This document shows positions 11,046 to 22,717 of a DNA stretch of 64,000 nt, in pieces; the first letter of the stretch is position 1, and every line of letters starts with the position of its first letter. The translations under genes were made by a program, and so were the position numbers. Location: NCBI GenBank assembly GCA_002104905.1, contig MCFE01000245.1:51345-115344 (forward strand), written 5' to 3'. The DNA comes from Basidiobolus meristosporus CBS 931.73 (lineage: Eukaryota > Basidiobolomycota > Basidiobolomycetes > Basidiobolales > Basidiobolaceae). The notes below the pieces were generated by a model that had not been told where the DNA came from, made no database searches, and saw only the letters and a list, made by a program, of their open reading frames with translations.

Positions 11046-12326
11046 TTAAGCATTTTGTTTATATTTGTGATATCCAAGGTCATCATCAACATCCTTGTAC
11101 ACAACTTCCATAGTTTCAACACCTATATATTCATATTCATCATGACTCAAAATTTTATATTTGACATCCACCTCACCTTTCATTACTGATGTCAAGACCT
11201 GAGGCCAAGCTTTTCCAGAATCAGCGTTGAGACATTGTCCCTGAGATGCTTTCAACGCTTGATTCAATATAGTTAGTCTAACCCATACATATGACAAGCA
11301 AGTTGAAGCGGCCTGGTCCTCATGTGTGGTATAACCTACTGCTGATAACCCAGAAGAATCTAGGAAAATCTCGCTTTCAAAGCTCTAACATCCCCCAAAA
11401 CTTCCGGTCAAATACCCGAGATGAACACCAGCAAAAGTTGCACCTTTCAGTTCTGTGACACCCATACCCTCCAATGCTTAGCAACATGCAGCAGAGTCGA
11501 AATCCCTTCCGATACTACCCAGATTCCCACCATGGTTACAGCCACTCTGGAATGATCCCGGAGCTCAGTGGTTTGTAGAACAAAACCAAGGCGCATCTGG
11601 ATTGTTGAAAGCCATAGAACATCTGTCAAACACCACTCTGCTGCATTGCGCAGTGTCGCAGGATTGTAAACTCGTATGTTAGCACCAACCCATCAAGGAA
11701 TATTGATGGAGGCAGACACGATGCATTACGGATACTAGTTGAGAAGTGGAGGTAGCAATTGGTATCACACCATTACTACTATTTGTGGCAATCTCATTGT
11801 TGATAACAAGGCTTAAAGCTCCAAAACTTGTAATGGATGGTGAGTTGATGAGATGATGATAAACGCTTGGCAGGATTCTTAAACTCTTATTATTTCCCAG
11901 TTGCATCGGGGTATTGAATGCTAGAAGGAGTAGATTCGTCAATCATGGACAATTATGTTAACTCTCGCTCATCAAATATTTTCCTAGTAGCACCAATTTA
12001 TCCATTCATTTAAGCCGCGTTTATGTTTTATCTTATTTCTGAGCCAACAGGATGAAGCAAAGTGGATTCCGACTGTTCTTCCAAAGCATGTTATTGCCCA
12101 GGATAGCGCAACATACCTGTGGTGACTTATTGAGTTGCTGCGTGTTTGTTACATTCCCGGTCATATGCCTGATTGCTTTGATATGATGGCGGGAGAATTT
12201 CATCACGGATACTCTCCGGTCACAATCAGCCAAGTCTTCATAGCGTAGCATTAGTAATGCGGAAAGGTTCAAGAAGATCCAAGCTATTTTGGATACACAA
12301 CCTGTACTTAAGCCCAGAATATCCAT
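11046..12326 (-). pseudogene. Decayed protein gene of unknown family
   Basis: On the minus strand one frame reads as protein over about 500 nt (about 11630 down to 11046) but is broken by three stops, including TAA at 11478-11480 and TAG at 11385-11387. Protein-like stretches include NNPDAPWFCSTNH, SGCNHGGNLGSIGRDFDSAA and, open to the final stop, SYVWVRLTILNQALKASQGQ. Further upstream, 11679-11942 and 12033-12326 carry other open minus-strand pieces; the outermost has a hydrophobic segment (KIAWIFLNLSALLML). Cys spacing suggests a secreted protein. I do not recognise the family. Some stops may be hidden by introns that I could not place, so a badly modelled live gene is possible. Confidence 0.3.
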
Positions 12327-13363
12327 AATAATGGAAATCTATGGCTGTAGGCCGCATACATCAGGACTGTGCACCTTTTTTGGGTAAACTCTTAATGACT
12401 TTTTGCATAGAATAGCGTCTCCCTATAGCGCCATCTACTATTTCCTAGTCTATTAACTACGTCTGGACTGGATGCACAAATCAGGCAAAGAGAGGGTTCG
12501 CATCGTTGTCTTAATAAATGCCATTAGGAGTGCGCAATGATTGATTGTTCCACTTGGGCAAACAACAACAGTAAACGTTGATGCTAAGCATAGAGCTCTC
12601 CTCAGAACAGCCACTGTCCGCTGCCGATGGACATGCTGATCTGTTCTGGGTAGATCTGTAAGGACGAGTGGTACTGCTTTCTTTCGCCCCAAAACTCAGC
12701 GTGCTTTGTGCCACCCATGATGATAATGTAGGCTTGCATTCATTTTAATTATGCAACCGAAGAACGAAGTACCGTTGTTAACCTTAGGTACCTTATCACC
12801 AGATCAAGCTTACACAAGGCCCAATTTGAAAGCCACTTCAAATTGCTCGGGATATTCTTGCCTGAGGGATTAGAGCGAGGTTATATTAGGCGATCAGAAT
12901 TATCTGTAGCATTGATCTCGACCAAGAGTGCCATCGCAACAAACGATTAATCTGTTGCATCACCATATATGTACGAGCAAACCAAAGGTCTGATCGGTCT
13001 GTGTAACGAATTCTATATATACCTATGCTTGAGTGGCAGCTTTCAAATGGATGCATACGCGATAACCTTTTGGGACGAGAACGGCTATTTCCTTACTTTC
13101 CAATTCTTGAGTCCTTGTGATCCCGGGTCAGTTGTTTGTCACACAGTAATTAATCTTTTCTCCCAAATTCGGAGCGACGACTAAGCTGTTGGCGCTCCAT
13201 TGCAATGGGGTAAAGTTAGCACCAATGGTGTCCAAGGAATATCACAGCTATTTTGAGCAGGATCGCTTTTGATGAATGTTAGAAGCTTTGTCTTACCAAA
13301 GATTTGAAGTTATCGCATTTTATCTGAACCTTAGGTTGCGATAGATATGGCATCCCCTCGACT
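12327..13363. other. Intergenic upstream of the chitin synthase gene
   Basis: AT-rich sequence between the decayed gene and the chitin synthase promoter. Overlapping minus-strand open frames at 12453-12714 are Cys-rich but have no neighbours in frame. I cannot support a gene. Confidence 0.4.
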
Positions 13364-13370
13364 TATATAA
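13364..13370 (+). promoter_or_regulatory. TATA box of the chitin synthase gene
   Basis: TATATAA about 100 bp upstream of the ATG at 13468, in sequence that otherwise contains no gene. Position and match to consensus fit a TATA-containing, regulated promoter. Confidence 0.55.
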
Positions 13371-13467
13371 GGGCGCCATCCATATCCCACTCCCTCAGAA
13401 ATACAGCTACACTGCCTTGTCATATATCCTAGAAAGTTCCTTGTGTTCTCGTACATACATTGCCAAC

Positions 13468-15900
13468 ATGTCATCCGGGAATCCCTCCAGCAATTCCCCC
13501 ACTTACTCTAGTGACAATTCAAAATATAGTCCTGCCAGTACTCTAAGGAACCCAATATACTCCGTTAGCTCTGATGGCACGGTCATGGATGACGATGAAA
13601 TCTTTTGGGATGAAAAGTATCAATTACCACCCATTGAGAAGCCCATCACCTCACCCAAGGCTCAGAAGGTCTGGGTGAGAATCAACAGCGTTGTGGACTT
13701 CTTTTTCGTCAAAACATTTCTCAAGCCCTGTGGCCTTGACACCAAAGAGAAGCGTGAAGCATGGCGTGAGAAGATTCGTTACTTCCGTGCCATGGTGTTT
13801 CTCGTGCTGCTGATGATTGCCCTGCTGTTTGTAGTTCCTTTCTTCATTTGCAAGCAGTCCAGCGGCGCTGAGAAGGGAATCATCACGATCAAGACGCCGT
13901 ACTGTATGTTTCTGGATGTTGTCTATATAATCTTCATGGTGTGTGCAGTTGGAGTAATGGTTTTGAACGTGCTGGCCGCAATCATTGTTCAACGCTCTGG
14001 CAAGATCTACAGGTCCCCATTGGCCCCCGAAGTCAAGCCGAAGAAGCTTCTAGCTCTCCACATTCCTTGCTACAGTGAAAGCAAGGAGGTCATCTTGAAG
14101 ACAGTGAACTCGGTAGTTCAGAGCGACTACGACGACGAGTCCAAATTACTCTTTGTGGTGGCCGATGGGAATGTCACCGGTTCCGGAAATGACAAATCTA
14201 CACCAAGAATTCTGATTGAAGATATCTTCAAATGCACTGGTCAGGCTGAACCCCTCATGTATCAATCAGTTGGACATGGTGATCAACGACTAAATAAGGC
14301 CTGTGTCTACACCGGATATTACTCCCCAGATGATGAACCGGAGAGAAAGATCAAGTATCTTCTTGTTGTCAAGGTTGGTTTGGAGACTGAAAAAGGTGCC
14401 GCCAAACCAGGAAATCGCTCGAAGCGTGATTCTCAATTGATCGTATACAACTTCTTCAGAGAGGCAAATGGTTTCTTCCTTGATGACGTGCTACAGAAGA
14501 TCGAGACCGAGGAACAAAACCCGTTTATGAATACTGCTTATGAATTTGATAGCGCCAATGGATCCGTCAATGCTGAAATCGCTAGAACTAGTGCCTACAT
14601 CCAAGATTTATCTCTTTGGGGTACCGGTCCAGGGAACGGATATAGTGTCACCTCCCTCTCATCGTCTGCCTACGACTCTACACCAGGAACTCCGACACGT
14701 ATGCACAGTAGCATGTCAATCAACGGAAGCTACTTCAAGAGAAAGAAGACCCGTTTCAGCTGCCCCATGTTTGCCGAGATGTATAGTTCATTGAAGTTCA
14801 TTAACTGCAATGCCAAGGATGTAGAATACGTCTTGGTAGCCGATGCCGATACTTTCATTCGCCCAAATGGCCTTGATATCCTGGTGCATGCTCTAGAAGC
14901 TGATCCTAACTTATCGGGAGTATGCGGTGAAACCAAGGTTGAAAACCGTACCCAAAGTTATATTACTATGATTCAAGTTTTCGAGTATTTCTTGACTCAT
15001 TGTCTGCTGAAATCATTCGAGTCTTTCTACGCCAATGTACTGGTTCTTTCGGGTTGCTTTACAGTCTATCGACTAAAGCGTCATATCAAAGACCCTGAAA
15101 CCGGAAGAATCGTAGTCAAGCCAGCTGTACTTGATCCAAGAATCATGAGGGACTACATGGCCGAACCCAAGCTCATGAGAGAACACAATCTTCTGACTAT
15201 TGGTGAAGATCGCTATCTGTGCACTTTGGTTATCCGATACCTCAATGACATGCGTACCAGATATATTCCCACTGCAGTTTGTACTACCACGGTTCCTGAT
15301 ACGCTCAGCGTCCTCCTTTGTCAACGCAGAAGATGGACGAATTCGCTTATACACAACCATTTTGATTTGTTCATGAACCCACCCAAGTTCCCTTCACTAC
15401 GCATGAGACTCTGTATGAAACTGGTGATGCTCTCGGAGTTGTGGTCAGCAGCAGCCATTCCATTCTTCTTGCCATTTGGTTTCGTGATTGCCATCTACGG
15501 CTTCTGGACACATCTTACCTGGCTCTCATTGGCCTTTACATTGGTATTATTCTGCCTCCCTGGGCTGATCGCTTTCATGGCTGGGCGCTACTCGCAAGTC
15601 GGCTGGTGGCTAGTATTCTTGCTGGGATTACCCTTATGGGCGGTTGTCGTTCCATTATACAGTCTCTGGAAAATGGATGATTTTAGCTGGGGTAGCACAC
15701 GCCCAACCAATGGGCCAGCAATGGATGAGAAAGGCGGAGCCACTGGCGACTTTGTATCGGTTGAAATTCCTGAACCTGCTTATCAATCGCGCGACACCTC
15801 AATCTCCACCAACAGCTCCAATACTACCTCAAGAGGAAATTCGACCGAGGTGCCACCTGCACCTGGCCGCTTACCACCACCCAATAATAGTCGAGTATAA
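13468..15900 (+). CDS. Chitin synthase, class IV/V type without myosin or cytochrome b5 domain
   Basis: Plasma-membrane processive glycosyltransferase (GT2) that polymerises UDP-GlcNAc into cell-wall chitin. One uninterrupted exon, 810 aa, starting at the first in-frame ATG (MSSGNPSSNSPTYSSDNSKY). A disordered Ser-rich N-terminus is followed by two membrane spans (about residues 112-132 and 150-175). The catalytic domain carries HIPCYSESKEVILKTVNSVV, LLFVVADGNVTGSG, the DxD-type VADADTF (about 458), LTIGEDRYLC and the signature QRRRWTNSLIHNHF (about 618), then three or more C-terminal membrane spans and LWKMDDFSWGSTR, which is typical of the Chs3-like division. No myosin motor is present, and no cytochrome b5-like domain is seen. 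The region after the DAD motif region is complete, so it looks active. A Ser-rich insert (about residues 360-410) precedes the catalytic aspartates. Confidence 0.92.
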   Translation: MSSGNPSSNSPTYSSDNSKYSPASTLRNPIYSVSSDGTVMDDDEIFWDEKYQLPPIEKPITSPKAQKVWVRINSVVDFFFVKTFLKPCGLDTKEKREAWREKIRYFRAMVFLVLLMIALLFVVPFFICKQSSGAEKGIITIKTPYCMFLDVVYIIFMVCAVGVMVLNVLAAIIVQRSGKIYRSPLAPEVKPKKLLALHIPCYSESKEVILKTVNSVVQSDYDDESKLLFVVADGNVTGSGNDKSTPRILIEDIFKCTGQAEPLMYQSVGHGDQRLNKACVYTGYYSPDDEPERKIKYLLVVKVGLETEKGAAKPGNRSKRDSQLIVYNFFREANGFFLDDVLQKIETEEQNPFMNTAYEFDSANGSVNAEIARTSAYIQDLSLWGTGPGNGYSVTSLSSSAYDSTPGTPTRMHSSMSINGSYFKRKKTRFSCPMFAEMYSSLKFINCNAKDVEYVLVADADTFIRPNGLDILVHALEADPNLSGVCGETKVENRTQSYITMIQVFEYFLTHCLLKSFESFYANVLVLSGCFTVYRLKRHIKDPETGRIVVKPAVLDPRIMRDYMAEPKLMREHNLLTIGEDRYLCTLVIRYLNDMRTRYIPTAVCTTTVPDTLSVLLCQRRRWTNSLIHNHFDLFMNPPKFPSLRMRLCMKLVMLSELWSAAAIPFFLPFGFVIAIYGFWTHLTWLSLAFTLVLFCLPGLIAFMAGRYSQVGWWLVFLLGLPLWAVVVPLYSLWKMDDFSWGSTRPTNGPAMDEKGGATGDFVSVEIPEPAYQSRDTSISTNSSNTTSRGNSTEVPPAPGRLPPPNNSRV

Positions 15901-18900
15901 GACTTTATTATAGTATATCCCTTTGTTCTTATTCACCACCTTAGACACTATACATCATCCATACAAAATCCCATGCCTACTATTCATATCGAACAACTTG
16001 TATAAAATCCGATTTAATTCAACTTAATTGTTCACGCTGACAACCATCATCCACCCTACTTCCATTGGCTCGTCAGGCCAGAAGGAATATTTTCTATAAA
16101 CAATATGGGTTATAGTGTAACAATTCCAGTCCTTTTCGTTCCGAGCACCCAATTTGTTGGTTTCACCATAATATGTCTCCTCTCCAAAATAGGAAGGCGA
16201 GATCAGAAATCAATAGAGTCATAACCGAGGTAGTGGCTTAGTAATTCAATTGGGGACGGCTGACAATGGATTAGAGGAAATCCAAGTAAGCCAATTGCAC
16301 GATTATAAGCGTGGTTGCCGTATGGGCTTGACCAGTAGCCGATCAGGATGCTGGATCCAAACCAAGTAGGAAAGTTTCCTCATTAGCGGTCTTTGTTAAA
16401 GAGACTCAAGTGTGCGACACTAAGTCATTCATGTGATCGCGGTGCTTCTTTTACATGATAGACTTTCAAGATCTTATTGATGAACACTTGGAGAAGAAGC
16501 ATCTCAGTCGCTACAGGTGGCGGCCCTACCGATACGTGAAGTATTCTAAATATAACTCAAACAATGGTTAGATTCCCCCTATGTATGGAAGCTTATGCTG
16601 CATTTGAAAGATTGAGGGACACGCCTCCATACCGCAGACTTGCTCTTTACTATTTTTAGAATATTCTTCCTCGAAATCTAAACAGGTATTTTCTGACAGA
16701 AATCAGCATGTGTCTATCGAGCCCAAATTATATAAGCTGATATACGGAGATTCGATAGCAATATCTATATTTGTTAGCTAATGAAATTGATCAGTTTACA
16801 CTGATAGAGGTTTCAAATAGTGTTAAGTCCACGCACTGAACGTGCCGTAAAACCTCGCCATACAAGTTACTTTGAGTGCATGGTAAGCCAATTAAATTCT
16901 CGATGGTAGGCTCGGGGATTCTTGGGACTGGGCATTAGCGGAATGCCCAGTATCATGGAGATGAAATTCATGTTGGTTGGCCAGTGCCAGTATTTCGCAA
17001 GATAATCTGTGCTCTATAATATATACGGAAATAATGGGCGAGTTTTTATTTTTACCTCGACTGGAAATGTAAATTGCCATTCTTGCGGAAGATGTTGTGT
17101 GCACATCTTAATTCACGCTCAGAAAGTTTACCATAAGCCTTTGGTACCACTATCGACTCATCAATTTAATATATCGCTGAGGTGTTGCTTGGGAATTTAC
17201 TCGAACTATCACTAATCGCAGACTCAATGCATGACGCCGCAAGTTAGTGTATCCCTTGCCGCCCTGGGCGTTGGATTCGTAAGCGCATTCCATATAGCAT
17301 CCCGAATTACTCTGTGAAAATAGATTTAGAGCCATGTCGTGACGTCTCGAATAAAGGATCGAAGCTCGACAAAGGGACCGAGGGATTCTCATTGGATAGG
17401 CAATGCTCGGATATCACGAGCCTAAATTGTAGCCTATCTTTACCCTTGATGCTACATAATTATATCGACCAGAGGTAATGTGATGAGCATTTGACACTAG
17501 AACTGGCGCCGACGATGATTCTGCTTCACCCCCGTACCAGCAAATAATAGGCGAGCCTCGCTCGCAGTTGATTTGTCGAACCGCTAGAATCCAATTTTGT
17601 AGACAGCGATTGGTTTATCAGTATTCTAGAGCCTGAGGATGGTTGAAATGAGAATTTCATGGCACTCCCAACGTCACACACATATTTGACTAACTACAAA
17701 TATGATATCTTCCCAATATTCCCCTAATTCCCTTTCTGGATATCGTTGTGATGGAGGGGGGCCAATAATGACCATATGTCAATTCGCCACAAGAACGATT
17801 ATTGATCGTGATGCACTGACCAATCGGGGGAATTGCATAGATGTGATCAAAAAGTCTAGCGTTTCACGACTCCAACATTTTTGTCAAATCTGATGCTTCG
17901 ACTAATGGAGCTTGGGGATGTGGTACGATTAATTTGTATCTCGGTCATCCCCAGAGGTCAAGCCTGTTTGGTAACTAGGTTAATAGCGTCCGCATTTGGA
18001 CTGAGGACCTAGATATCCTTCTTTGGAGTGCCAGGTGAAATAGCGTGGTCTACCTCATGAATGGTCTTGAAACATTTCCAACTGGATAGATACTCTCAAC
18101 CGGTTTCGATGAATGCCATGTGTATGCTATTTCTGATTATCAGAGCCATCGATAAGAGAGTGAGTCCTCACCACATCCTTGCTAAATCTATCATCACAAT
18201 TATCTCACTTATGTCATAACGTAATCAGTACATCCTGCCATCTTCAATCAGCGGAGTGCATTGCCGCACAACGCTTTTTTTCAAGATGAATGGCCGTTCA
18301 GTGTTTGACCAGTAGGAGTTTGCACAGTAACCAGCGACGATTAGCCGAGATGTCTCAGACTCGTAGGAAATCAATATTGATTTTCCCAGAGTGTCCATAG
18401 CTTTGCTCGGTTACCCGATCGACAAGTAGCCGATTGCTCAGTTTGTTAATTTCGCTTGTATTGTATTGAATAAACCACCTTTTAGATGGTTGTATTCTAT
18501 TGCGATTACTGCCACGCTATGTCACAGATTGGTGAGGTCCTGAAACCATGGTTAGATGAGTGTTTCATTGAGGTAGGAAGGTGTGAAATGCGCTTGTACA
18601 CCCATTCTCAGAATTTCACTTGTACTGGTTGATCATGGTCAGTTTCTATGTATATCCACTGATCACTTGACATCCTTCAACCGATTCTTTCGCTGGACTA
18701 TAAATCGTCTTATGATCTGAATTGTACTAACGGCATATTCCTAACATGTGAAGCCGTGTATATGGTTTACCTAAAGCGTTGGACGTCTTACAGCCATTAG
18801 AGTTGGAATCCCACCCTTAACCCTCAATTAACCTCTGGCCTGTGCTACAAAAGAAAGAGATGATATATTCTGAATTGATCGAGTATGGTAGCATTGCTCT

Positions 18901-19439
18901 ATTTGCCACTTGTCCAGATTGTCAACATGCCCAAAAACTACCTTAAGCAATATTTCCTAGTTCCGGCCAACCTTCGCAAACACTTCCAGATATGTAGCTC
19001 TGGTGTTTCGGACCGGTGTAAGCAGCCTAGAATTTATATCGACAGATGAATGGGACTATATATTACTCTACGTGCCTTCCGAGGTCTAAGGATCGGGACG
19101 CTTGTTTTAAGCAATCATGGATCCTAATGTGTTCCTTCGATTACTGTAAGATTGTACGAATGTTGGTTTAAAAGGAGGTCGAAATATCATTTCTTATCCT
19201 TCCTGGAGGTAACAGAGCACTGGAAAGGAAGAAAATTTATTGTATGTATACTGGATAGGAAAATATAATACAATTACCAAATAAAGATGCTGTCATAAGA
19301 AAGACGAGGTATTGGGATTTCATAACTCTACACTTGCGTGGGGTAAAGGCAGGGGGAGGCTAGTGATCAGAATACTGTCGCACAGCTCTTTCTTCTTGAT
19401 CGATATCACTTTGCATATCGCAAATGATATAGGATTGCC
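15901..19439. other. Gene-poor region of about 3.5 kb
   Basis: No open frame over 90 codons on either strand, no splice-linked protein similarity, and no LTR or terminal repeats that I can see. Base composition is AT-rich and even, unlike the flanking genes. It may hold long regulatory sequence, a non-coding RNA or eroded mobile DNA. The sequence alone does not tell. Confidence 0.4.
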
Positions 19440-19540
19440 AATTCTCATTAAAAAAAGTTGCTTATACAAAATCAAAATTATCTCTTGTAGAGTCGTGCTC
19501 CTGAATCTCTTGTTGTGGGAGATTCATCGACTCTGTCACG

Positions 19541-22415
19541 TTAGCACCCGTCCACGTGGATCGTGATCTCCTCCGCTTCTACCCTTCGCCCGCTTGGGGC
19601 ATGCGGAGCTGAGATATTCGGCTGATATGAGGGATGTCTGTGCCAGTCTTGCATGATGCAGTTCAACGCGTCCCGGATACTCAGATGGAGGTAGCGATGT
19701 TCATCCTCAGGCCCATCATCCGGGTGCTTGGTGATACCCGAGGGCTCAATGCGCCTCAGCACATTCGACTTCAGCCCAACAAAGTGCAGCTCGAATCCTT
19801 GGTTCCCCGCATAGTTGCTCAGTTGCACCTTCAGATCCAACAGCCACTGTAGGCCAGCATAGTCGCAATGGTTCACGCTGCTGAAGTCCAGGATCACCGC
19901 TCGTAGGACTGGGAACTGAGACCCATTCGCCATCTTTTCCTTCTCTTGGATCACGTTCTCCCCGGCGATCTGGGTGTTGAGAGCGTTGTGGCTGCCCACC
20001 TTCAGCTCCTCATTTGGCCTTGGATATGCATTGGATGGGAGTCGGGGGATCAGGAAGTTCCGGATGCGTTGGATGCGGGTATCTTGGTCATCGGACCAGT
20101 TCTTCTCGGACCATGACTTCCCCGACCTCTCGGCAGGGTCGGTGGCAACGTAGGTGGCATTCAGCACCTTGTTCTTGAAGTACTCCCCGTTCAAGAAGGT
20201 GATCGACTCGGAGAAGCGGAAGATCACCACCCCTGGTGGGGCCGGGTATGTGGCCCAGTCACTCGACCACCGATCCACATAGATGTCCGAGTCGTCCACC
20301 GCCTGGCCCAGCATCTGCCATTTGGGTCGAGCAATCCGGTGAAGACTGATGATCAACGAGAACCCGGCTGCCACCCCGATGCCAGTCTGGATGTTCGTGA
20401 ACACGGTCAACAGGAATGCGAGTAAGCAGGCGACCATGTCAGTCCCTAGTGGTGGTGGACAAGTGGATGGTTAGCTTTTCTTCGTGGTCATTGCTCAAAT
20501 AGTGAGTGAGTTGCATCAGAGGGTGGAGGAGGAGAAGGCGGAGGAGGTAGGTGGTAGGGGAGGAACAACGCGGCAGAGAAGCAGGAAAGTATGCGTATGC
20601 GTGTGCGTGTGCGTGTGTATGTGCGTGTGTATGTGCGCATGTATGTGTGTTCGAGTGGATGGTCATTCTGTGAGGACTACTTACTTTGGATCTTCCACAG
20701 CTCACTGTACATCTTGTAGTCGTAGATCAATGGCATGATGCTCACAATGATCACCGAGGCGAGTGTTGCTTTGGGAACAAAGAACATCACTGGGGGTAGG
20801 AAGTTCATGCACAGCATCACAATGATGCTAGTCAAGATCCCACTCCCGGGTGTCTTGACTCCGGACTGCGAGATCACGGCTGACCGGGACAGCCCTCCTG
20901 TCGATGGGTATGCTCTGAAGAAGCTGCTTGACAGGTTGCATATCCCCACAGCTATCATCTCCTGGCTACTGTCGACCTTGTAATGGCCTTTTCGAGCTAC
21001 GATCCGAGAGAGGAGAATGAAGGAGGTGGTTAGCCTGACCTGCTGATAGGTAAGTAGGGCGAGGAGTGGTGAGGTGAGTAGTAGCCCTGATAGATTGGTG
21101 AAGTGGCTGTGACTCATGAGGTGTAGGTGAGTGTGGGTAGGCAGCTAGCAGACACTCTGATGCTCACTTCCCAGGAAATGACCACAAACTCGAGCTCAAG
21201 CCTGGCTTCAAGTGCACACGCACCATTCACATCACAACATGCACATCCGCACATCCACTCGCTTGGCTGCTCATCAACGCGCTCACTCACCACCACTCTC
21301 CTCAAGGTTCTTGATGAATGACTTACCATACGTCCGTGCTCCAGAGATGTGCTCAATGATCGCTACAAGAACGCCCACAGCAGCCGGCCCGACCACCTCA
21401 GATAGGAAGCCACTGTCCAGTCGAGGAAGTCCTGGCTGCGGAAACCCTTTTGGGATGTTGCCCAGCACGGTGACAACTCCGTTCCCTTGTGTCTTGGCCA
21501 CGATGAACGAGATCAGGGTGTAAAATATGACCACGATGGCACTGCGACCAATCCCCACCATTTTCATGGCGGGGTGGATGTAGCTGTACCTGGCGGAGAG
21601 TCGTTTCAGTATCATCATCATGGCTATCCCACTGAATCCAACCAGGGCGTCCTGCCAGCGAGTTCTGCTCAGCGCACTGCCAATGGCCTTCAGCACATCG
21701 ACCAGTGGCCCTTGAGCCTTGACCCCGGCCAATCCAAGCAATGATGGGATCTGAAGTGAGGGTGAGGGTGAGGGTGAAGGTGAAGGTGAAGGTGAAGATA
21801 AGGATGATCATAAGAATGGTGGCAGCAGCAGGAATAGTGGCAGTGGCAGTAGCAGTGGCAGTGGCAGTGACAGTGACAGTGGTGAAGAAGTGAAAGAAGC
21901 GAGGTTAGTTTCGTGCGATGCATTGGCGCCAGGTGTCACCTGCTCTCGCGTGATCCCTCTTCGCCGAGAAATGAAGCCTGAGCGCTTACCTGACTGAAAA
22001 AGATGGTCACCGCTGCCCCGGCGGTGAACCCTTTGGTCACTGGAATGGAGATCAGATCAAGAATGATCCCCAGCTTCAGCACGCCCAGACCGATCAGCAT
22101 ACAACCCATCAGGAAGGACATGGTAATCACACACTCAATCGGATCCAGTCCTCGCGACACCAGCGTGTCAAGGGTGATCCCCACATACAAGGAGAGTACC
22201 GCCGATGGCCCGATCGAGATGTCCCTGCTCGTGCCAAAGAAACAGTAGAGTGCAGTCCCCACGAAGCTTGAGTAGAGACCGTACTGCAGTGGGACTGTGG
22301 CCAGTTGAGCATATGCAAGTGCCTGTAGATTGTAAACATTGAGTAAGATGATTCATTCTGGCACACGAACACGCACGAACACACGAACACACGAACACAC
22401 ACACACACACACACA

Positions 22416-22450
<35 letters not shown>

Positions 22451-22717
22451 CCACATCCACTGTTTGTAGCATTTCTGCGGTGTGTATGTTACCCCGCAGC
22501 ATGTGTGTGAAGTGCTCGGTAACAAAAGTGCAAGCACACATACCTGAGGGACGATTAGAATACCGATGGTGATACCGGCAATCAGATCACCAATGAGCCA
22601 CTTTTTGTTGTAGTGAGGGGCCCATGTGACGAAAGGAAGGTGACGTCTAAGGATACCGTTAAAGGTGATCTCCCTGGTCTCGGTGACTTCCTGGATGAAT
22701 TCTGGTAACTTGATCAT
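19541..22717 (-). CDS. SulP-family anion (sulfate-type) transporter, copy A
   Basis: Multi-pass membrane transporter of the SulP/SLC26 family with a C-terminal STAS domain. Five exons: 22717-22544, 22322-21990, 21750-21327, 20996-20685, 20445-19541, giving 715 aa. The family signature is VPLQYGLYSSFVGTALYCFF followed by GTSRDISIGPSAVLSLYVG. Other landmarks are GFTAGAAVTIFFSQ, the cytosolic SSQEMIAVGICNLSSSFFRA with AYPSTGGLSRSAV, and the STAS core AVILDFSSVNHCDYAGLQWL. The four introns are long for this genome (221-330 nt) and contain simple repeats. It is the mirror image of copy B: proteins encoded by exons 1-4 are identical, and only the C-terminal tails differ. Sulfate is the usual substrate of fungal members, but other anions are possible. 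Confidence 0.92.
20590..20660. repeat. GT-rich simple repeat in SulP A intron 4
   Basis: Imperfect GTGTGC/GTGTAT repeat in the fourth intron. The mirror copy in gene B lies at about 25850-25905 with a different number of units. Confidence 0.8.
21756..21883. repeat. Hexanucleotide repeats in SulP A intron 2
   Basis: Two adjacent tracts: GTGAGG/GTGAAG units at 21756-21799 and CAGTGG/CAGTGA units at about 21836-21883. In copy B the second tract is shorter, so the introns differ in length (239 against 226 nt) while the flanking exons are identical. Confidence 0.85.
22382..22448. repeat. (CA)n(CT)n microsatellite in SulP A intron 1
   Basis: Compound dinucleotide repeat inside intron 1. The partner in copy B is at about 24052-24130 as (GA)n(GT)n with a longer GT tract. 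Confidence 0.9.

Larger units (their letters stand above)
19440..22717 (-). repeat. Left arm of a large inverted repeat
   Basis: From 22717 (the ATG of copy A) down to about 19561 this arm matches 23784-26899 in reverse complement almost base for base, including introns. From there to about 19440 similarity continues but is clearly lower (for example GAGATAATTTTGATTTTG against GAGATAATTTTGACTTTG). Inner similarity stops abruptly at the start codon. Confidence 0.9.
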
